Source: Didymella arachidicola (lineage: Eukaryota; Ascomycota; Dothideomycetes; Pleosporales; Didymellaceae). From it: 64,000 nt of DNA. Location of the stretch: positions 992,001 to 1,056,000 of the forward strand of contig CM050002.1 in assembly GCA_016630955.3 (NCBI GenBank). The letters are read 5' to 3'. The translations under genes were made by a program, and so were the position numbers. Under the pieces are notes generated by a model. That model did no database searches, was not told where the DNA came from, and was given only the letters and a program-made list of their open reading frames with translations. Shown one piece after another: positions 20,160-34,316 of the stretch (within the stretch, counting starts at the first letter, position 1; each line of letters opens with the position of its first letter).

Positions 20160-21469
20160 ATGCTGTACATATCTGCCACAACTACAGCACCGGCGCTTCT
20201 GCAGCTCAGCGGCATGTTTGTCGCTGCCTACCCTGTCGAGAAGGGTATCAACATAGCTCGCGACAATGCACCCGCTATTGTATTGGGTGAGAACGCAACT
20301 CACCGCACATTTGTGGTGGTTTCCTGCATGTTCTACGCGTTCTTGCTTGCCCTGGCACAAGGTTTGTCGTCTCCGTCGCGATTGGTGCTGATTGTTAAGT
20401 CACTGACGCAACACAGGCTATCGAGCCGGTCGCATGTCTGGACAGAAGACGAGCGCTAGATTCGCTGACACGCTGTTCTACACTCAAGGCTTCATCAGTA
20501 CCGCCTTCGTGTTCGCTTTCGGAATCAATAACGCGGGTCTTGGTCTCTCTACAGACAAGCAATGCTTTAATGCCATTCGAGTATGCATTGCTATGTATGG
20601 GGCAGCAAAAATTGCACTGTAAGTGGACCATGAAGTGGTCGACCACAGTATTTCTGATGCGCTGTCCAGATATTTATTTCTCGTCGAGCGTGTCCGCATA
20701 GTCCGCGCACCCTTCATTGACCGTTTCAAAGACCCAGTATGGGTGATTGGCGCAGTTTTGACCGTCACAAGCTGGATTGCAATCATCGGCTATGAGTACA
20801 TTGCGCCTCGATCTGAACTGTCACGCCTGGATGGTATCTGCCGAATTGGTGTTCGACCGGACTCTGCAATCGCTGTGATCGCTTTGGATATCGTCGTAAA
20901 TGTTGTAATGGCTGCAATCTTCATTTGGCAGCTGCGACCGGCTCTTGGCTCGATTGTACATGCGGAATCCAGCGGCCCCTTCAGGTTCCCTGCAAGGATG
21001 TTGACACGATTGCTGTCAAAGTTCTTCTGGCGAGCCGCTGGCAGAGATCGTCCCGCTGCCCGGGTCAACTGCTCGCGCAATGTTAAGGCTATGCTCTTGC
21101 GCAATGTTGTTGGCTCTTGCCTCCTGCTCTGCGCGCAGACCGCGAACAACGTCCTCTTCCTCACTTGGCCTTATGCGACACACAGCCATGTCTGCCAGCA
21201 CATGTGTTTGACAGACAGTAAGTTGAGAAGCTCGAGTCTGCAGCGACACGCTGACACACATAGTTGTATTGAGTATGCTAGTAACAAATTGGCTGACTCT
21301 GCGCTCGACCAGGGAAAACGTTGATGTCTCTCAGACCACCAGGACTTCCGGTATGGCCAGTATTACATCACAACCAACAATGGACTTCTTGGCGTCAGGA
21401 TTTCAGACCTCTGAAACCGTTTCTGCAAAGTCGGTGCTGACCAATGATACGGCGCGCGACAACGACTGA
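20160..21469 (+). CDS. Uncharacterised fungal seven-helix membrane protein
   Basis: Four exons, 20160-20361, 20417-20618, 20670-21217 and 21264-21469, encode 385 aa; three introns of 46-55 bp keep the frame. Seven hydrophobic segments can be read: TFVVVSCMFYAFLLAL, FYTQGFISTAFVFAFG, AMYGAAKIALYLFLVERV, VWVIGAVLTVTSWIAIIGY, IAVIALDIVVNVVMAAIFIW, MLLRNVVGSCLLLCAQTANN and IVLSMLVTNWL. Short patterns (KIALYLFLVERV, a GICRIG loop, D..VN.....FIWQL) recall an abundant but uncharacterised fungal 7TM family. The C-terminal tail of about 55 residues is Ser/Thr-rich. A receptor role is possible by topology only. An out-of-frame ATG at 20147 precedes the chosen start, so the extreme N-terminus is uncertain. 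Confidence 0.78.
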
Positions 21470-22613
21470 AGAAACGTCCACTTGCCTGCCACGTTCAACG
21501 TACTTGCATCGCCAAAGCTGCATGCTAACGCTTGGTTGTATCCGCGTCTTTCAGCTCGCCCGTCGCGCTCCCTCAAATCGGGAAGTCATCTGTACCATGG
21601 TGCTCCAACACCTCCGACTCGTATTCCACCATGTAGCAATTCCCCTGCTCTCTACTCCTCACTTTCGGTATCGGCACAAGCTTAGTGTTTACATGCCAAG
21701 TGCACAGTAACGTCGACATCGTATTATGCCATGCCTCCACCGGAAACAGGTTCGGTCCTTTCAGTCTGGCTACTTTGGCTCTGATTGCATCGAAGACCTT
21801 TAGGAGGAAGTCCTGGGTATTGGATCCCTTCTTAGCGGTAAGCCCTCTCAGCTCGACGCCAAGATCGCTATGCCAACGAACAACCTGCTCAAAGGAGCAG
21901 CCTGGGGTTGTCTTGCTCGCATCTCATTCACTCCAATCATGGAGAATTCCTGGTGACCGAAGGTGATTGCGAAGACAGACGAACCAGTTTATCGCTTGTC
22001 ACCGGTACTCGTGCCAAAGGTGTCGCAAGCATACTAAGCTGGAAGTGGGTGACGCAGTCTGGAAGTAGAACCTATGCAGCCGCAGACTCATCGCGGTCGC
22101 TTTGCCATCAAAGACGGCACTGCTGTGCACCATTCACGATGCTTCGAACGTCTTCGGTCGCCAGAACAGCTCAGACGTGCGGAAAGTTTCCATTAGCCTC
22201 GAGATTTTCAAGGGCCAACCAAAGTTACGTAGGTGAAGCTGCCCACGCGATATACCCCCATGTGTATATGACAGTCGAACTGGAAGTAGATTTGAGTTCG
22301 AAAATGTTACTAGTAAAGCGAATATTCGCGATCTCTCAACACGCTTTTCTGCGTCTATAGTAGGGCCAGTGACAGATCATGGCATTTTGCAAGCTCGATT
22401 CGGAAACTACGGGTAGCCTGGCGACATGTATCTTGGTAAAGAACACAAGCCGACATTAGACATTACAGCCACCCCTACTCTAAAGCCTTAGTTGCTCCCA
22501 GCTCTCGCAACCTGCACTATCCTACACACTCGCGTCCTATCCTCGTTAACAGTAGTCCCCCGCCATAACCCGCTAATCTCAGATTCACCATCCCTGCCCG
22601 AGCCTCTAACGCC
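21470..22613. other. Intergenic, possible protein relic
   Basis: Between convergent genes. On the + strand around 21790-21950 one frame reads like coding sequence (for example SLLSGKPSQLDAKIAMPTNN) but is cut by stops on both sides. I could not assign a family. No repeats are seen. Confidence 0.35.
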
Positions 22614-23266
22614 TTAGACGGAAGGAGAGGCAATAGGCGCTGCACCAACACCATGATGCTTCTCCACACTACCAGCATGCGCACGCTTAACGCGGTGGCC
22701 ATGCCAAAGGCGGGCCTCAAGCAAGGTACCCAGCAAGCTCGTGAAGAAAGCAATGAACGCAAAAGCCTCAAGCGTGCGCTTCAAGCTGCACTTGTTGACT
22801 CCACTTGGTGAGTTCGCAGCACACCCGCCGTTGTACTCGTAGTCCTGTGTCGCGAAGATGAACGCCGTAAGCCACAGGTACGACAGGATCCATGCCAAAG
22901 GGGCGAAGTGGCCCTTGTACTTTTTGATTGCTGGTAGGATGACGGCAGGGAGGTAGAGCAAGGTATCTGCCGCAGCCTGGGGGCTATTGGTAAGTGTTGT
23001 TACGTCACGTTGTGGTGGAAGTGACGAGGTGTGGAGTGGGAAGGGAGACGTACCAGAGCGACCCAGTAGCGCAGGTGGGTATTGTGCGTGTAGGCGTTGA
23101 TGAAGTACGCCGAGATACCTAGAACAATAATGGAGGAGATGATGTGCAGAGCGTGGTTGGCGGCGAGAAGAGGGCGGTACACCCTGTCTAAGCGGTCTGT
23201 AGGGGTACCATAGTCGGTTCCTGGAGCTGCGGTACGATCTGTATGGGCACTACGTCCGAAAGCCAT
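22614..23266 (-). CDS. MARVEL-domain membrane protein
   Basis: Exons 23266-23054 and 22976-22614 encode 191 aa (donor GTACGT, acceptor CCAG). After a polar N-terminus of about 30 residues come four helices: LHIISSIIVLGISAYFI, YWVALAAADTLLYLPAVILP, FAPLAWILSYLWLTAFIFA and LEAFAFIAFFTSLLGTLLEARLW. A Cys-containing loop (GGCAANSPSGVNKCSLKRTLEA) lies between the third and fourth. This is the pattern of small fungal MARVEL proteins. They are thought to organise plasma-membrane microdomains or vesicle trafficking; the specific role is not known. The ATG at 23266 begins MAFGRSAHTDRT and is the first in frame close to the domain. Confidence 0.82.
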
Positions 23267-26200
23267 TGCTGATTTATGTAGAGTCGATGTTGGTTGTAAT
23301 TGTTGTTTTGCTTGTGACGGTGCTCGTGATGTGCAGAACAGAAAAGACGTTGATGCTTCTTTATATCCCAAATCCCCAAGCAAGCCTGGATGTCACGAGC
23401 ACGAACTACCACGTCATCACATCTTCAAGCAAGGAGATCACGACGACAAGCCACAGCCCCTGCCCATACTACCAATTCACTCAAGATGATTTCACATCGC
23501 CTTGACGTTTTCATCAGACCAGCAAATCATCAACGGATCGCGAACCTTTTCTTGGGCGATCGCCGTTAAATTGGACGTCAGTATGCGCCAATCCGGCTCC
23601 ATCCGGCTGTCAGTTTGGCATGTGGTGAGCATGTAGGTGTGCTGGAATGATTTGAGCCAAACGTTCATAGAACACAGGGCTTAGCGCGAGGCAATCGCTA
23701 CTACGACGCTGGGTCACGGGAGGTGCCGTCATCATTGCTGGTAAGGAGCGACGTGGAAATTTGTGATGGGTCAAGTGATGTTGGCTCTTGTATTGCGAGA
23801 AGCATATCGTCTGAACGTGTTCGTGACGCTGGATCATGTGGCTCCTCGGATGCTTCGGCGCGAGTTGGGCACAAGTGATCATTCATCGCGAACGTCGGGG
23901 CATAACCGCGGAGGTGCCATCCGCACAGTGAGAAAGCAGCGACCAACTTTTGTCTATTCGCAAGCGGTACTGACGCTTAGGACATTAGCACGTCATGTTT
24001 ACGTGACTACTGTTTGCGTCAGCATAGAGAAGCGGGCGTCAATGATTTGGGAAGAGCACGGGGAGCGCACCAAGTCGACGGTGGTTGTTGCAAAGAGACG
24101 ATCAATGTCGAGAACTAGCTACGATATTCAGACGTTGAAATTGGAGTGCCTTACATGTGTGGCGCAAACCTAGTAGCTTGCCAGCCTTACCGAGATGTAG
24201 AGGCTAAAGCTGCGCCAGCTTACCAACGACCCTACGGACAGCGTGACTTAGCTCACCTGGTACACCAGGTAACCTGTCAGCACTCGGGTCCTAGATGACA
24301 AAGGCCTATATTATTTGTTCCAGTTGACCCAGCGACGGAGCCGGTGGCTGTGAGCATGACGTAAGAACCACCATGTTTTAGCCTTCGACAGCCTCACCAT
24401 CTGCCTTAAATCTAGACTGCACGGTCTGACGTTGTCGAGATCGAACACTTGTCTGGTGCTGCAGCTCTATCCACATTATCACGACGCAGGGACGCTACAC
24501 ATATGACAGGGTCAGACTTACAATGCACCATCTCACAGATAACGCAGCCGCCAACCACGACCCCTCGCAGCTCAAGCAAGCTCAGTCTGCAGCAGGGCTA
24601 CGCGCAGCCGCGAGCCTAGCTACATACACAAAGCACACTCACCATCGATGCTGGACTTGACAATCAACCGGGAGTTTATAGCTTACCTGCTTGCGCCTGC
24701 GGGACAGCACAGAGTCATACAATCACCGAAGGTGGTTCCTAGACCAGTCATCAGTGCGCTGAGCCGAAAAGAAAACGCGACTATAGCGGGGCTAGCGAAG
24801 TGCATTGCAAATAATCAGGCATGTTGAGAAGATATGGACTTGCTGGTGTGATTAAGCATCGTTCCTGCGACCCTGCGCCCACAAGTGCGGGCGCGGGGGA
24901 GGAAGTCATATGGCCCCAGCTTGCTCATCATGGAAGCAGTGGAGAGGAGGAAATGCACTTACTGCGCGTGCGACGCCGGTGCGAAGGGGTACGGTATCCG
25001 TTTCTTGCTTGGGAAGGCCTAGTTTACCAGACCTGGCCTGTAATAGGAAGGAGACAGCCCCGTCAGAAATATGCTTCTTCTAACGCGTATGCTGAAGCTG
25101 GTGATTCGTCCTGCCAAGTAGAAGGCTCATTACGGTCATGCTCCTGCATTGAGCAAAGTAGACAAAGTCCCCGTTCTATTCGAACCGGATCATTGGTGTA
25201 AGCTGATGGCCGCCACAAGTTCCGAGTCGACATCCGGCGGGCCTGTAGCGAGTAGGGCGCCCAGTGCGTTGGGAATCTGAACGTGCGCGGTGCGCCTGTC
25301 CCGCTTTTGCACTATGCGTATAGAGTTTGATTATAGTCTATACTTGCTGACATGACATGGCGAGCATGCTGTTGCGCTGCGGGGAATTCAAGTACTGGAT
25401 GAACGGAGCAGACGGACTGCGGCCTCTGAAGTCGCCGTGGAGGCGTCGCGCAACTACGGCGCGAGTTTTCCAGGCCGTGGCGCGGTCATGCAGGAGTTAG
25501 GACGTCGACCGGATGACGGGGTCCGCGACGGTTCAGGGCTTGAACGTTGTTGGGATGGGGTCGCTGTTTCGCAGGTTCGGATTACTGCATCTGGCTGACG
25601 TGTGGGTTGCGGTGGAGTCGCTGCTGGAGACTGACCGGAGGCATAGAGTTATACACGTGCTCCCGCGCTGAGCGCTCTCCACAGGCTGATCACACCCGGA
25701 CGGGCAAGAGGTCAGGGAGAGGCAGCGCGCAGCGCGCAGCGAATCACGCCCTGGAAGCGGCGTCCTGTAGGGCTGGTCGCCGACTGTCAACCGGCCGGCG
25801 CTGTGTTCGCGGGTCGTTGGTGTCAGATAGACGAGATGGCGTCGCGGGTTCGCTTTGTTGGCGAGTGCAAGCCGGCGCGCAAAAGACAGCCAGAATGTAA
25901 GGCCGAGAAAGTACCGTCAGCTTGCCTTGTAAAAGCAAGCGGTTGAGCGCTAGTCGAGACTCGAGAGTGAGACCAGCAAGTATCGCGAAGATGACGCGCC
26001 GAAGGATTCTGCAGGAGCAGGAACTGGAAATGGCGAAGCGAGACGGGAGCAGCGGGCGTCTGGCGCAGACTGGCGTTCGGTCGGACTTGGTGCACGCCAA
26101 GTTGTTCCAGTTGGTTGGACCGGCCGAGATGCCAGTTGAGCTCCCGCGGCTCCTGGGCGGAACGCCCCTCCGCCAGATTGTGACTTCATCGGCAGATGAA

Positions 26201-27469
26201 TCATGTTAGAGTTTTGGCCCCCCAAGCCCGTCCTCGTGTTGACAACCTACGCGCGAGATTAGTGTAGCCGGTCGAGTAAGGGTCGCAGGCGCCAGGTGCT
26301 GCGAACGTGAGAGTCGCACGTCCCCGTTGGTATTGCGGTTTGAGAAGTACATCCGTGTTTGTATCGTTGTGCGGTGAAAAGTCGGGAAGGCAGCCTAGCG
26401 AGGCAGCATGTTCTACGCGCCATTCACGCTGCCGGAGATGCATCAAGAGCACCGCTGATGTGCACCGCCATTGCGCATACGTGGAGGGCACATGGCTTGT
26501 TCCCGAGACGTCATGAGCGACGCGTGGCAATGACACATGCAACGAAGAGTAATGTCCGACTCGTGGCGAGTTGACGTGCAGAACGTCGTGGCGGCCATCA
26601 GGTGGAGGTGGGGATCTGCAGCCATCTTCGCGTGGGATCTGGAGATCGTCTGTCGAATCAGCAAAGTGCGAATACAACGTCACTAAATATTGGCATAGCG
26701 GATGAAAAAGAGTATATTATTTATTTGGAGAACAGTATTCATACACCGAAAGGTAGGATGCAATGTCTGGCAGGTTGCAGACCAGGGATGCTGGGCGACA
26801 AAGTGCGCAGACCGACCACCAGGTTCTCAAGCCTGTCCGCCAGAAACAGAAGAAGCCTCGCGAAGATGCGGAAACGCTGAGACAACTGACCAGAGCGTAG
26901 CCATGATACCCATGATAGCCATGGTACCGGAAAAAGACTACAAAATGCGTAGAAAGGTGATATTTGCTCGAAGAACAATCTTGGTCATGTCGTTCAGAGG
27001 TCGTAGTAGCAGAATCATGGTATCATACTCCCAAGCATGACCAAACGCCAGAACGATGAGATGTCAAAGGACTCCAGGTTTTCCCGTCGCAAGTAGCGCC
27101 GCCAGAATGTGATGATTAATTTTCGAAAACAAAGTGAATTCTGCGTCGAATAGGCGGAGTATGCGCTGACTGCACCGCCTTGCGGAACCGCAGGCTCGAT
27201 CAAAGCAGCGCAGCAGTGGTATGGGCTCGACGCACGGTGGGCCCCCGCTACAATCTCGGACCACGGGATTTCTGCAGAGCCGGGTCGGCGCTTGGAGGTT
27301 GCAGGCCAGCGTCTCGCATTTCTTCAATGGATCCGAACAACAATCGGAGGAATGCAGTATGGCCCGTTGGCGAATATATCGGCCAGAGCGGGGTGGTGGC
27401 AGGTGAACACGGCCAGAAATAGCGGCTGCACGAACAGCATTGCAAGTTCAATTTTAGCATATTACAATG
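23267..27469. other. Gene-poor region, 4.2 kb
   Basis: No gene, pseudogene or mobile element recognised on either strand. Open frames of up to 160 codons exist but lack domains or coherent splice structure. A 16-bp perfect palindrome with 7-bp arms (ACCTGGTACACCAGGT) lies at about 24256-24271. Base composition is not strongly AT-rich, so this is not a heavily RIP-mutated block. Confidence 0.4.
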
Positions 27470-29040
<1,571 letters not shown>

Positions 29041-32000
29041 TGGGGCGATATTGAGCAGCAAACAGGCCTCGTGGGCGGGCAGCGTCGACTAATAAACAGC
29101 CTCGTCAGCCGGGCGGAGAACTGGTGTCGTGCGTGAGGGCGCGCTGGTCATAAGACGTGAACGCGGTCGCAGGCTGGTCGTCGAGGCAGCGGTGGGCTGC
29201 AGCGTGCAGGCGGGCGGGCAGAGGGCAGCACTGTCAGATACGGAGGGTGTCTCCAGCTGGGGGCGCGTATGGACGTATGGGTAGGGAGGATAGGCCCTGC
29301 TGGGGGAGCGGCGGCGATGCTAAGTGCGAGTGGTGTCGGTTTTATTAGTCGAGACGGCCTGCCGGGATCGTGGAGCACTACTGTAGGTATAGCACTTGGG
29401 CAGGCAGAACGGCCGGGATTCTCTCAGTCATCAGGGCAGGAGTAGATGCGGGAGGGTTATTTAAGACAGCACCCGCACACCCCTGCTTCAAGCGTCCCTT
29501 CGCAGGCGCTGGGCTCTTGCTCTGCGTGCCCGAGCAGAGGCAGCCCGAGGCGGCTGGGTCCACCTGCTGGTGCTTCTGGGAACCACCCGCGCCTTAAGCC
29601 ATTAACAGCACCACTATTAATTTGAACCCTGGTCCCTGCAACCTGCGACAGCAGGACGCCCGCCGGTGTGCTCGGAGCGTGAGCAATAGCGGCCTAGTGC
29701 TGGTCCCACTATCCATCCTGTCGGTTCTGCGAATAGCCAGTTCGGCGGATCTCCCCAGTCCGTGTCCTGAGCCCCTCACCCATCGCTGCTGCCAGCTCCC
29801 TGCGCCGTCCCGGAGCCAGAGCCAGAGCCGCGCCCTGGACGGCCTCCGCTGGCGAGACGGCACCTCGCAGCCTGCCAGCGTCTCGCAGGCGCCCTGAGCC
29901 CTGAGGAATGCATGAGCATCGTGCTTGCCTCCTGACGGACGCTGCGCACGCTGCTCGCCCATGCTACCGTGCTGCGTCCCGCTCATGCTGCTGCTGCGCT
30001 GCGCTGCACGGCGCTGCGCTGCTCTGTGCCCTCACCGCTCAGCACACGAAACCCCTAGTGCAAGGTCGTGCGCATGAATGATACCGCCTCTGCTTTGGCT
30101 CGCTGATGGCTGACGAAGAGGACTGCTCTCGCCGGCGCCGAACACCTCTCCAATCGCCGCCGGCTGCTTGGGTCGACTAATCAAGCCGTGCCATCATTCC
30201 ATTTCCAGTCGCTGCTATCCACACCGTTTGATGCTGCCATGACAATGTCTCGAGTGAAACCGTGACAGGTGCTGCAACCATAGCATGGGCCGATGGAACA
30301 CGTCCTTCGGTACTTCTGCCAGGGTTGAGCGTCGCTCGGCATGCGCGACGCATTTGCGCAGTCGACCGTGATGAGAGTTTGGGTTTGATTCCAGCACGCT
30401 GGTACCAATCTCCGCGCTCCCCAGCACAATTCTCAACCGACCCATTGCTGACGCAAGACGCCTGTTTTGGTCAGCGTCAGCTGCACGTCTGTGTAGGAAT
30501 ATAAATGATTCACAACCGTCTCATGAGGCGTACGCCTGGTAAGCCTGTCTTCGGCTTCCTGCATGGCCCGTTATTGGGATAGCGGCAATCATGGGGAACT
30601 TTGGAGAGGGTGCCCAAATCCGTGTATTGATCTGAGCGCGACCGATATGAGCTGCCATCATGTTTCCGACTTGCAGCACTGAGGCACGGTCACTGCCGCA
30701 TCAGTGCACCTCCCATCGCTGCCCGTGCCGGCCCGCAGGCGGTACCGCAAAAGCGCAGCAAGGGGCTGGAGGCAATTGTGTGGAGATAAAATCTGTATAT
30801 GTTGTGGTTACTGGCTTCGTAAAGTCGAGAAATCAAATCTGGTCTTTCCTGACCTGAACGATTGCTCAGATCTGATAGAACCTAGGTACTGGCGAGTTGC
30901 AGGAGGCCAGTTGCGGGAACGGACTTTGCTTGCTTGCAATGACCGATTTTTGGCTCGGCCACTGGTTCTGCCGGGTGAGAAGTGCCTAATGCAGGACACT
31001 AGGTTACCCACGACTTGACCCGTATGGCTTCTGTATACGAGCGTAAATTTAGCTGCACAATTGGTCGTCTGAGGGCAATGAGGCGCTCCTCATCCCAGCA
31101 AGCTGTGATGTAGGAGTACATGACGTGGAGACGTATATGTTGCGAGTCGCTGAATCCCAAGAATCTGGTCGTCAGCCTGGAATCACACATCCGGATCATG
31201 CGTTAGCTGCCGCATTTCACTCAATGCCAGAGAGGGGGGCTTTCGCACTGATTGGTAAGAGATATGCGTGCGCATGGATTACCGCATTTATCCTGCAAGT
31301 TTCGTTTCAATCAGACTGAAAGGCAAGATGCGAGCACGTCGAATCTCCCCTGACAGGTCAGATAGTGACAATGCCCAATGAAGACGTATACTTCATGTCA
31401 TGAGACAAAGTGAAGTTGCTTGGGATGCTGGCAGCAGGAGCAGGTCTGTCTCTCATGACATACAACTGTCTTTGACGTCCCTGAGCCTGCTCTGTGGCGG
31501 TCAGTGGTTCGAGAAATTTGGAACCGGATATTGGTGAGGTCTTTCTACATCCTGCGCTAAGCAAAGACTTGTTTGGGTAGGATTTAGTGGATTTTGGCGC
31601 TGGGATTGCTGGAGCAAGAGCCACAAAGCTAATTTTCACCGAGCCTGTGGGAGCAATTGAAGGCTACGAGTCCACTCTCTTGTAAATCGAGAGAACAGGC
31701 TGCTCGGCGCTTGCAAATGAAATATCGTATTGGCTTCGACTGTGAGGGCGTGCTTCACCTTAACGTGCTCCCTGCTGAGGGCAGCGTGGACAAAGGCAAA
31801 AGGTGAAACATGGCAGCCGCTAGGTAGCCGAACCAGCCCCTCGGATTCATGACCGGTAATTTGGGGAAGGCGTGTCCAGTCGTTGAGGCACTTTCTTCTG
31901 CTTGCACAGCAACCGCGATCAGCGCGTCGGTGCCAGCTTGTTCCTGCCGCGAGTCTAGCCTGTGTCTTCGTTATGTGGGCATCGACAGGGTAGTCATACT

Positions 32001-34316
32001 CGTTTTGCAACAGAGGCGCATTCCTTTAATGAAGTATTTCAGCCAGGATTAGCACGCCAATAGGTAACGGTACTCGAAAACGTGCAGCGCGACTGCATAA
32101 GTGCTCGTGCAGACCACATCTTTTATACGCAGGCAGGCAGTGCTGCGATTCAGACTGACATGGCTGATTACTAGTGCCGACACTATCTGCGCCCTGCCTA
32201 TAGCAACGCTTCCTATAGCGTGGCATGTCTAGTCGCTTTACCTGCACGATTCTTCGCACTGCACACCGGCCACAGGTGATCTGGCAGCACTCACACGACG
32301 GATCGACAAGATCGGTAGGTTTGCTGGAAGCAGCAGCTAATTTTCGACTGAACTGACTTTGTGGCTCGAATTATATCTTACCTAAGCTTGTCCACTAAAC
32401 ACCTAACGGTTTTACAGAGCAAAGCCATGTTTTCACACGCATCACCTACCTTATGCCAGATCCAAACGGAGTACTTGAACAACCCCAGAGAGGACGTCCG
32501 GTCTTGATGTGTCTGGGAATGTCTGAATTGCAGCTCAAAATGGCGGTGTAAAGGTTTACGTGGACCAAGCAAAATCAAAGCGCCCTGCCGTCAGCCTCAG
32601 AACGTAGGGCTGTCACCCTGAATATCGTCATACACAAGCACAACAGAACGACCCCCTTCATTTTAATTTCTAGCATTAGACTCATAAACACCATTTCTCT
32701 GGGGGCCTCGCTCGAGTCCCCTGATCTGGGAAAAGCCTGAAATGGTGATGTTCGCATATACAAGTACACACCACGAGAGACGCAACTCGATTGCACAAAA
32801 TCTGGCTCTTTCGAACATGTGCAATCATACCAGCGAGTTGAGCAAGCGACATTAGAACAAAGCCACGCAAAAATCTTGGAGCGGTACTAACAGCCCAACA
32901 GCAATCAGATTGCCAATTGAGCACAACCAAGCTTCCACATCATCAGCGGGGCACAATCGGACATGCAAGCATCTGCAGTGCGATGCTGATGGCTCAGACG
33001 CTTCGAGTCCCGGCACAGATCAAGACCAGAGCATGTACCCTCGATTCGGTCTCCACCCTTAGAAGCGCTACGCCTGGGACACGGCACTGGAAGCCTAGCT
33101 TCGCCCTCCCGCGATCACTTTCGCCATGTCAATGGTGATAACAGTCTGTCTGGTCACTAATATTGGCGTGTTACAAGAGCTACCATCCTGTCAATCGTAG
33201 TGGCTTCGCTTAGGCCTATTGCGCTCCAGAAATTGTAACACTGCAAACCGCTCGCTGTCTCCGAGTCACTGGGCGAATACATCGCGGATTTTCGACTCCA
33301 CAATGGAGATCGACGACGATGCTACATCCAACTAGAATAAGTCTCCGGCTGAACGAGATTGCCCGACCCCTTCGAACCACCTTCTGCAAGTCATGGACGG
33401 AACGGCCAGCTGGCTAGCATCAGACGTCCCACCGTGATTCTCCTTCGGCCATTGCACGAGCGGTTATATCTATGCAGCAGTACAAAAGCAGCGCCCCTCG
33501 TCCACGACAGCGTGGAATTTGATTCTATGATCAATATTAGAGATGTGCACATCTCGACAGTCATCGAAAGAGGAACAAAAGTAACAGTCACCTTCCAGGC
33601 TCTGGGTTGTCGTCAGTTGCACTTGACAATTTCCTGGACGACAGACGTCCGGTTGGACACACGTACTCATCGACAAGTCCGTCAGTTGCCGAGTGAACGA
33701 TGAGTACGATTCATGATGTCCCGCCAAAGGAGAGCACTCGCTAGTTATTGCTTGGGTTGCCTGGTGAAACACGTTACCGAGAATGTTCGCCCCCAAAATT
33801 ATGGCGGCCGCATGCAGCCGTCTTTCGTAAAAGCCGTAAATGTGGTCAGGACGCTTCACTTTGGCACCGGTGTTACCTCCGGCGCCAATAGGCGATGGCG
33901 TATGCTGCTACGTACTACGGCAGTTTAGTCTTGCCGCAGCGGCCGTGATACGAACCATGGAAGGTTCGAAGCCGAACGCTTTGGCATCTTGATTCGTTAC
34001 TGTCAAACACTGCCCTAATAGTCTTAGCTTGGAAATGGACGAATCCCGATACCACGGTTACGCTTCGTATGCATAATTTCTGTGGAAGGTTCGATATATT
34101 TGAGTGGCTGTGTTAGTCGTCGCCCTAGGTAGATTTTCGGGTCACCTTCTTTCTTCTGTATTTTTTGGGACACTATCCCGTCATCACATGTCCAGCTCTC
34201 GCCAACAATCTCCAATCTAGAAATGATGTTCACGCTAATGTGATATGCGAACGCTCTCTTTGCTTCTATCTGTACGCTGATTGATTGTTTCAGTCCATCA
34301 ACATCCAACCGACCTC
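29041..34316. other. Gene-poor region, 5.3 kb
   Basis: No gene, pseudogene, RNA gene or mobile element could be supported. Open frames reach about 130 codons, without recognisable motifs. The first kilobase is GC-rich with CTG/GCTGC-type low complexity around 29980-30040. It separates the methyltransferase promoter from the 3' end of the arsenite transporter gene. Confidence 0.4.

Noticed and set aside
24241..24300. tRNA-like segment with TTAGCTCA and a palindrome
   Set aside because: The palindrome ACCTGGTACACCAGGT would occupy the D-loop, no anticodon stem or T arm can be drawn, and ends do not pair.
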